NCBI RefSeq assembly: GCF_000699445.3
Contig: NC_067196.1
Location: 29,715,116 to 29,779,115, forward strand
Reading direction: 5' to 3'
Length of the DNA: 64,000 nucleotides
Source: Schistosoma haematobium
Taxonomy: Eukaryota > Platyhelminthes > Trematoda > Strigeidida > Schistosomatidae
Of this stretch, positions 61,290 through 64,000 are shown piece by piece (the first letter of the stretch is position 1; each line of letters starts with the position of its first letter). A program made the position numbers and the translations under genes. The notes beneath the pieces were generated by a model. The model did no database searches, was not told where the DNA came from, and saw nothing but the letters and a program-made list of their open reading frames with translations.

Positions 61290-61910
61290 CTAAGAAAAAG
61301 AAAAAAATTAAAATAATCTAGGTTAATTCGAATTACGTGGCAGTAAAACGTATCCAATCAAAGGTAAGATATAAAATCAGTAGTGACTGAGAATTCTGTC
61401 CAGTTGTCCCACTGTTCATTCGAAGATGAGATGAATATTCTTCATTGTCTTTAGTTTGAGAAAGACCACATCACCCAGATCTTCGTCAAAATAAGTGAAA
61501 ATGAAACTAAGACACATTCTCATAAACTTTAAAAGTCACATGAGTGGACTTATCACCACTGACGTTATCAATAATGTGAAAATGCTATTTGATGATATTA
61601 AGTCACTACAGCTTATCTATTTAAAACAGTTTGTCCCTCTCATAAATCTCCATGTTATGAAATGTGTAACCCAAATACGTCACACATTTGAGATCAAGTC
61701 TATATTTATATTACATTATCGAAATTTTATTTGTAGTCTTGTTGTTAAGAAAGGGATCCTCTTTACTTAACTCAGTGTTGAATGAAATTTCTTGAGACCC
61801 GAAAGATTCCATACTTTAGAGAGACTAACCACAAAAGTTCCTAAAATCCTACAAAATAAATAAAATTTTGTCGTCAATGGACAAATACCTGTAACTTAAG
61901 AGACCCTTTT
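61290..61910. other. Sequence upstream of exon A
   Basis: AT-rich. The open frame at 61,495-61,770 (plus) shows no motif. No upstream RTK exon was identified here. Confidence 0.35.
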
Positions 61911-61911
61911 T

Positions 61912-63112
61912 TCATTGTTTCATTCAAGCAATGTGGTTAAGCAGGGTCTCCTAATCTCACTATCCCTCTCCAACTTTGCCATCGATGACGTTCTGAAAAC
62001 AGCTCTGGTGGATGTAGGTAATGGTGGTGTGGACCTGTTGCCTAGAGAAAGACATTTAAGCCTTGAGTGTGAGGATGATATTGTCTTAATGTGCAATGAA
62101 AGCCAAGCCATTCAATCTGTGCTTAGTCCGTTAGCAATGTGTTCGTAGGTATTGCATGTGATTTGTACGTGGTTTGTAAGTGCAAAATACTTTTACAAGC
62201 CTGGTAATAGCTTACATCTGAAATCACTCTTGGTGGTGAGCAGGCAGAAGTAATTGGGAAGTTCGAAGATATGAGTAGCTGCGTAAGTGCTAATGGTGAG
62301 AGTGAACGATGAAATCAATATAATGAATATAATGAATCTTTGTGACTGCGAAAATTCGGATATATAATGCCCAAGTCAGAACAGTTTTGCTCAATGCTTG
62401 CGACTCTTTGACTCTTCACGTTGAGAAAGTTAAGCGACTCTCTGCGTTTGACCGTAATATTTGATAGATTGCTGACATCCAGTGGCAACACTACGTTAGT
62501 GATGTAAAGTTTCGGCAACATGTGTCCAGGCACAGCAAAGATAATCCTGTTGATATTACCATCTTCAAACAACGACTTCGGTGGCTTGGACGTGTATCAA
62601 GAATATCATCCAGAGATTTCCATATCGTGCATTACTTACCGTCGACGGGACTGATTAGAAAAAGGGGAGAGATGGTCAGTGTATGACATGATGTCCTGGT
62701 GTGAAAGCTGTACAGGACTGGCTTGTGTTGGTCCTCCACAACTTCCTGGTTGGGGTCCTAGAGATGGTGCAACACAGTGGCTAGAGACGTTATTAGACAT
62801 GGCTCAGAATAAAAGCCAGTGGCGATGCTACTGCAACTTTCCTCATAAAAAATGAATGTAACTTCTTTAACTGAAAGAATTCTTTCAGGTTATATTTCTC
62901 AGAAATAAACTGATTCTCCTATTATTATTACCATCGTTATTAGTATTACTAGTTTGTTGTTATTGGTTTACTTTCATACACCAATTTTTACTCAGCTTTG
63001 TTGTTTCGCTATTATACTCACCTTCCTTTATCTCTTCAAAACCCCACTTTTATTGTGGCGCATATATATTATTGTTCCCCGTTGTGCCAATATTTGTGCT
63101 TAAATAAGTAAC
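61912..63112 (+). mobile_element. Decayed RTE-like LINE of a second family
   Basis: Traces of reverse transcriptase include VVKQGLLISLSLSNFAIDDVL, GGVDLLPRERHLSLECEDDIVL (palm motif CEDD for YADD) and, near the end, GPRDGATQWLETLLDMAQNKSQW. The frame is broken many times between 62,150 and 62,850. The 3' region ends TGTGGCGCATATATATTATT, then TGTGCCAATATTTGTGCTTAAATAAG, similar to the tail of the SINE-like repeat at 35,560-36,046. The 5' two thirds are missing. Confidence 0.75.
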
Positions 63113-64000
63113 TGAACTGAGAAGACATAAAAAAGTCCCAGAAGAGCAATAATCTCGTTCTTTGCTTAGGAAGAACTGTGGATTAAAAGCAGCGGCTATA
63201 AACAGACAAGTATCTAATGACCAAAGACTACCATCATAAAAACCAACCACCAAACCTGACTAAAGTTCTTTAGTGCGCGATCACAGCACTTTTAAAATTA
63301 AGGTTTTCTCGTTCAGCGTATTTTTGTTAACGACATAGCATAACAGAAATTGTTAAGAATTAAAATAAAGAAACTCTTCCTGTGATTTTACTGGCAGGTG
63401 GCTTTCTATGTTAAATGAACCCAGAAAGTAATAGGATAACTAAAACGTCCACTGAAATAAGAACCTCTATGCGATTCAAGCCACATGAAACCTGTTAATT
63501 TTAACTATTCGATTTCAGTCTTGATACGGCTAAAGCGTACGCATAGAACTTAAAATTCTGGAGTTCAGTCATAGGGGAAATAAAAGTTATTCTATTGTAT
63601 CTACAACTGTTTGAAGCTTCTACGTGATAAATAGTCTTTACTGGTTCTTTAGTTGACATAAGTTATACAGCCGAACCAATGAGTAACGAGAAGTTAGGGG
63701 GCAAATATCAAAACAGAGTTAGGAATTAGAGTTAGGAGTTGAGACCAGTTGTTGCAGCTATAGTTTCAACTCATAAACTGACACTAACTAGAATGTAAGA
63801 ACTCCAAAATTATATCTTAATTCGAATTCATTATATTATAATCCATTCACTAATCTTTGCCGTTACGTGGTTGACGAAAAACGGCTAACACCACGAATCC
63901 ATTCACTGCATACTTTAGGTTTGCAATAATTATTTAAGTTAGCTAGGGTGAAGTAAGGCAATGAAAACACATTTTTGTGACTGGAAAGTTCTTCAAGATA
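63113..64000. other. AT-rich sequence at the window end
   Basis: No gene was recognised. About 63,700-63,810 shows weak similarity (AACTCATAAACTGACACTAACTAG) to the internal part of the MITE at 25.6-25.9 kb and may be another relic. Upstream exons of the kinase could lie here or beyond but were not identified. Confidence 0.3.

Overview
The window is AT-rich eukaryotic DNA from a trematode, most probably a schistosome. The evidence is a set of repeats typical of that genus: RTE-type non-LTR retrotransposons with CAGT-repeat tails, a tRNA-related SINE carrying a hammerhead ribozyme (the SM-alpha type), a Merlin DNA transposon, and one host gene with multi-kilobase introns plus a 59-base micro-intron. 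The species cannot be fixed from the sequence alone.

Host gene. One gene on the minus strand accounts for essentially all host coding sequence found. It is a receptor tyrosine kinase with an FGFR-like kinase domain, read from about 61.3 kb down to a stop at 19,567. I rebuilt ten exon pieces by hand from splice signals, reading phase and kinase motifs. Two are extracellular exons ending in half an Ig-like fold (61,084-61,289 and 58,703-58,994). One is a tentative juxtamembrane ectodomain exon (51,091-51,359). One exon carries the membrane segment, a long Ser-rich juxtamembrane region and the ATP loop (50,338-51,031). Five exons complete the kinase and the tail (42,850-42,960; 34,669-34,916; 30,574-30,699; 19,830-20,171; 19,567-19,629). 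From the transmembrane exon to the stop, every junction is in phase and every hallmark kinase residue is present. The 5' end, the signal peptide and probably one Ig exon were not found.

Layout. 1-9.87 kb: AT-rich sequence downstream of the gene, with a solo LTR-like repeat and an old inverted repeat. 9.87-13.79 kb: full-length RTE element on the minus strand with an 11-bp target duplication, disabled by a nonsense codon and frameshifts. 15.41-16.21 kb: internally deleted Merlin transposon with a perfect 8-bp target duplication. 17.85-18.31 kb: SINE-like repeat. 19.57-61.3 kb: the kinase gene. Its introns hold at least five 5'-truncated or decayed RTE copies and one short RTE 3' fragment, two (TA)n arrays, a 262-bp (TCAC)n array, a Merlin-derived MITE, four SM-alpha-like copies or fragments, a second solo LTR and a second SINE-like repeat. 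61.9-63.1 kb: decayed RTE of another family. 63.1-64 kb: nothing convincing beyond a possible MITE relic.

The mobile elements are related as families. A Merlin copy and a MITE share terminal inverted repeats. Two RTE subfamilies have several copies at different stages of decay. A non-autonomous repeat shares its 3' end with an RTE-like LINE. One of three SM-alpha-like copies keeps an apparently intact hammerhead core. The most unusual observations are the hammerhead set, the tetranucleotide expansion inside one of two near-identical RTE remnants, the micro-intron next to the membrane segment, and the Merlin/MITE pair.
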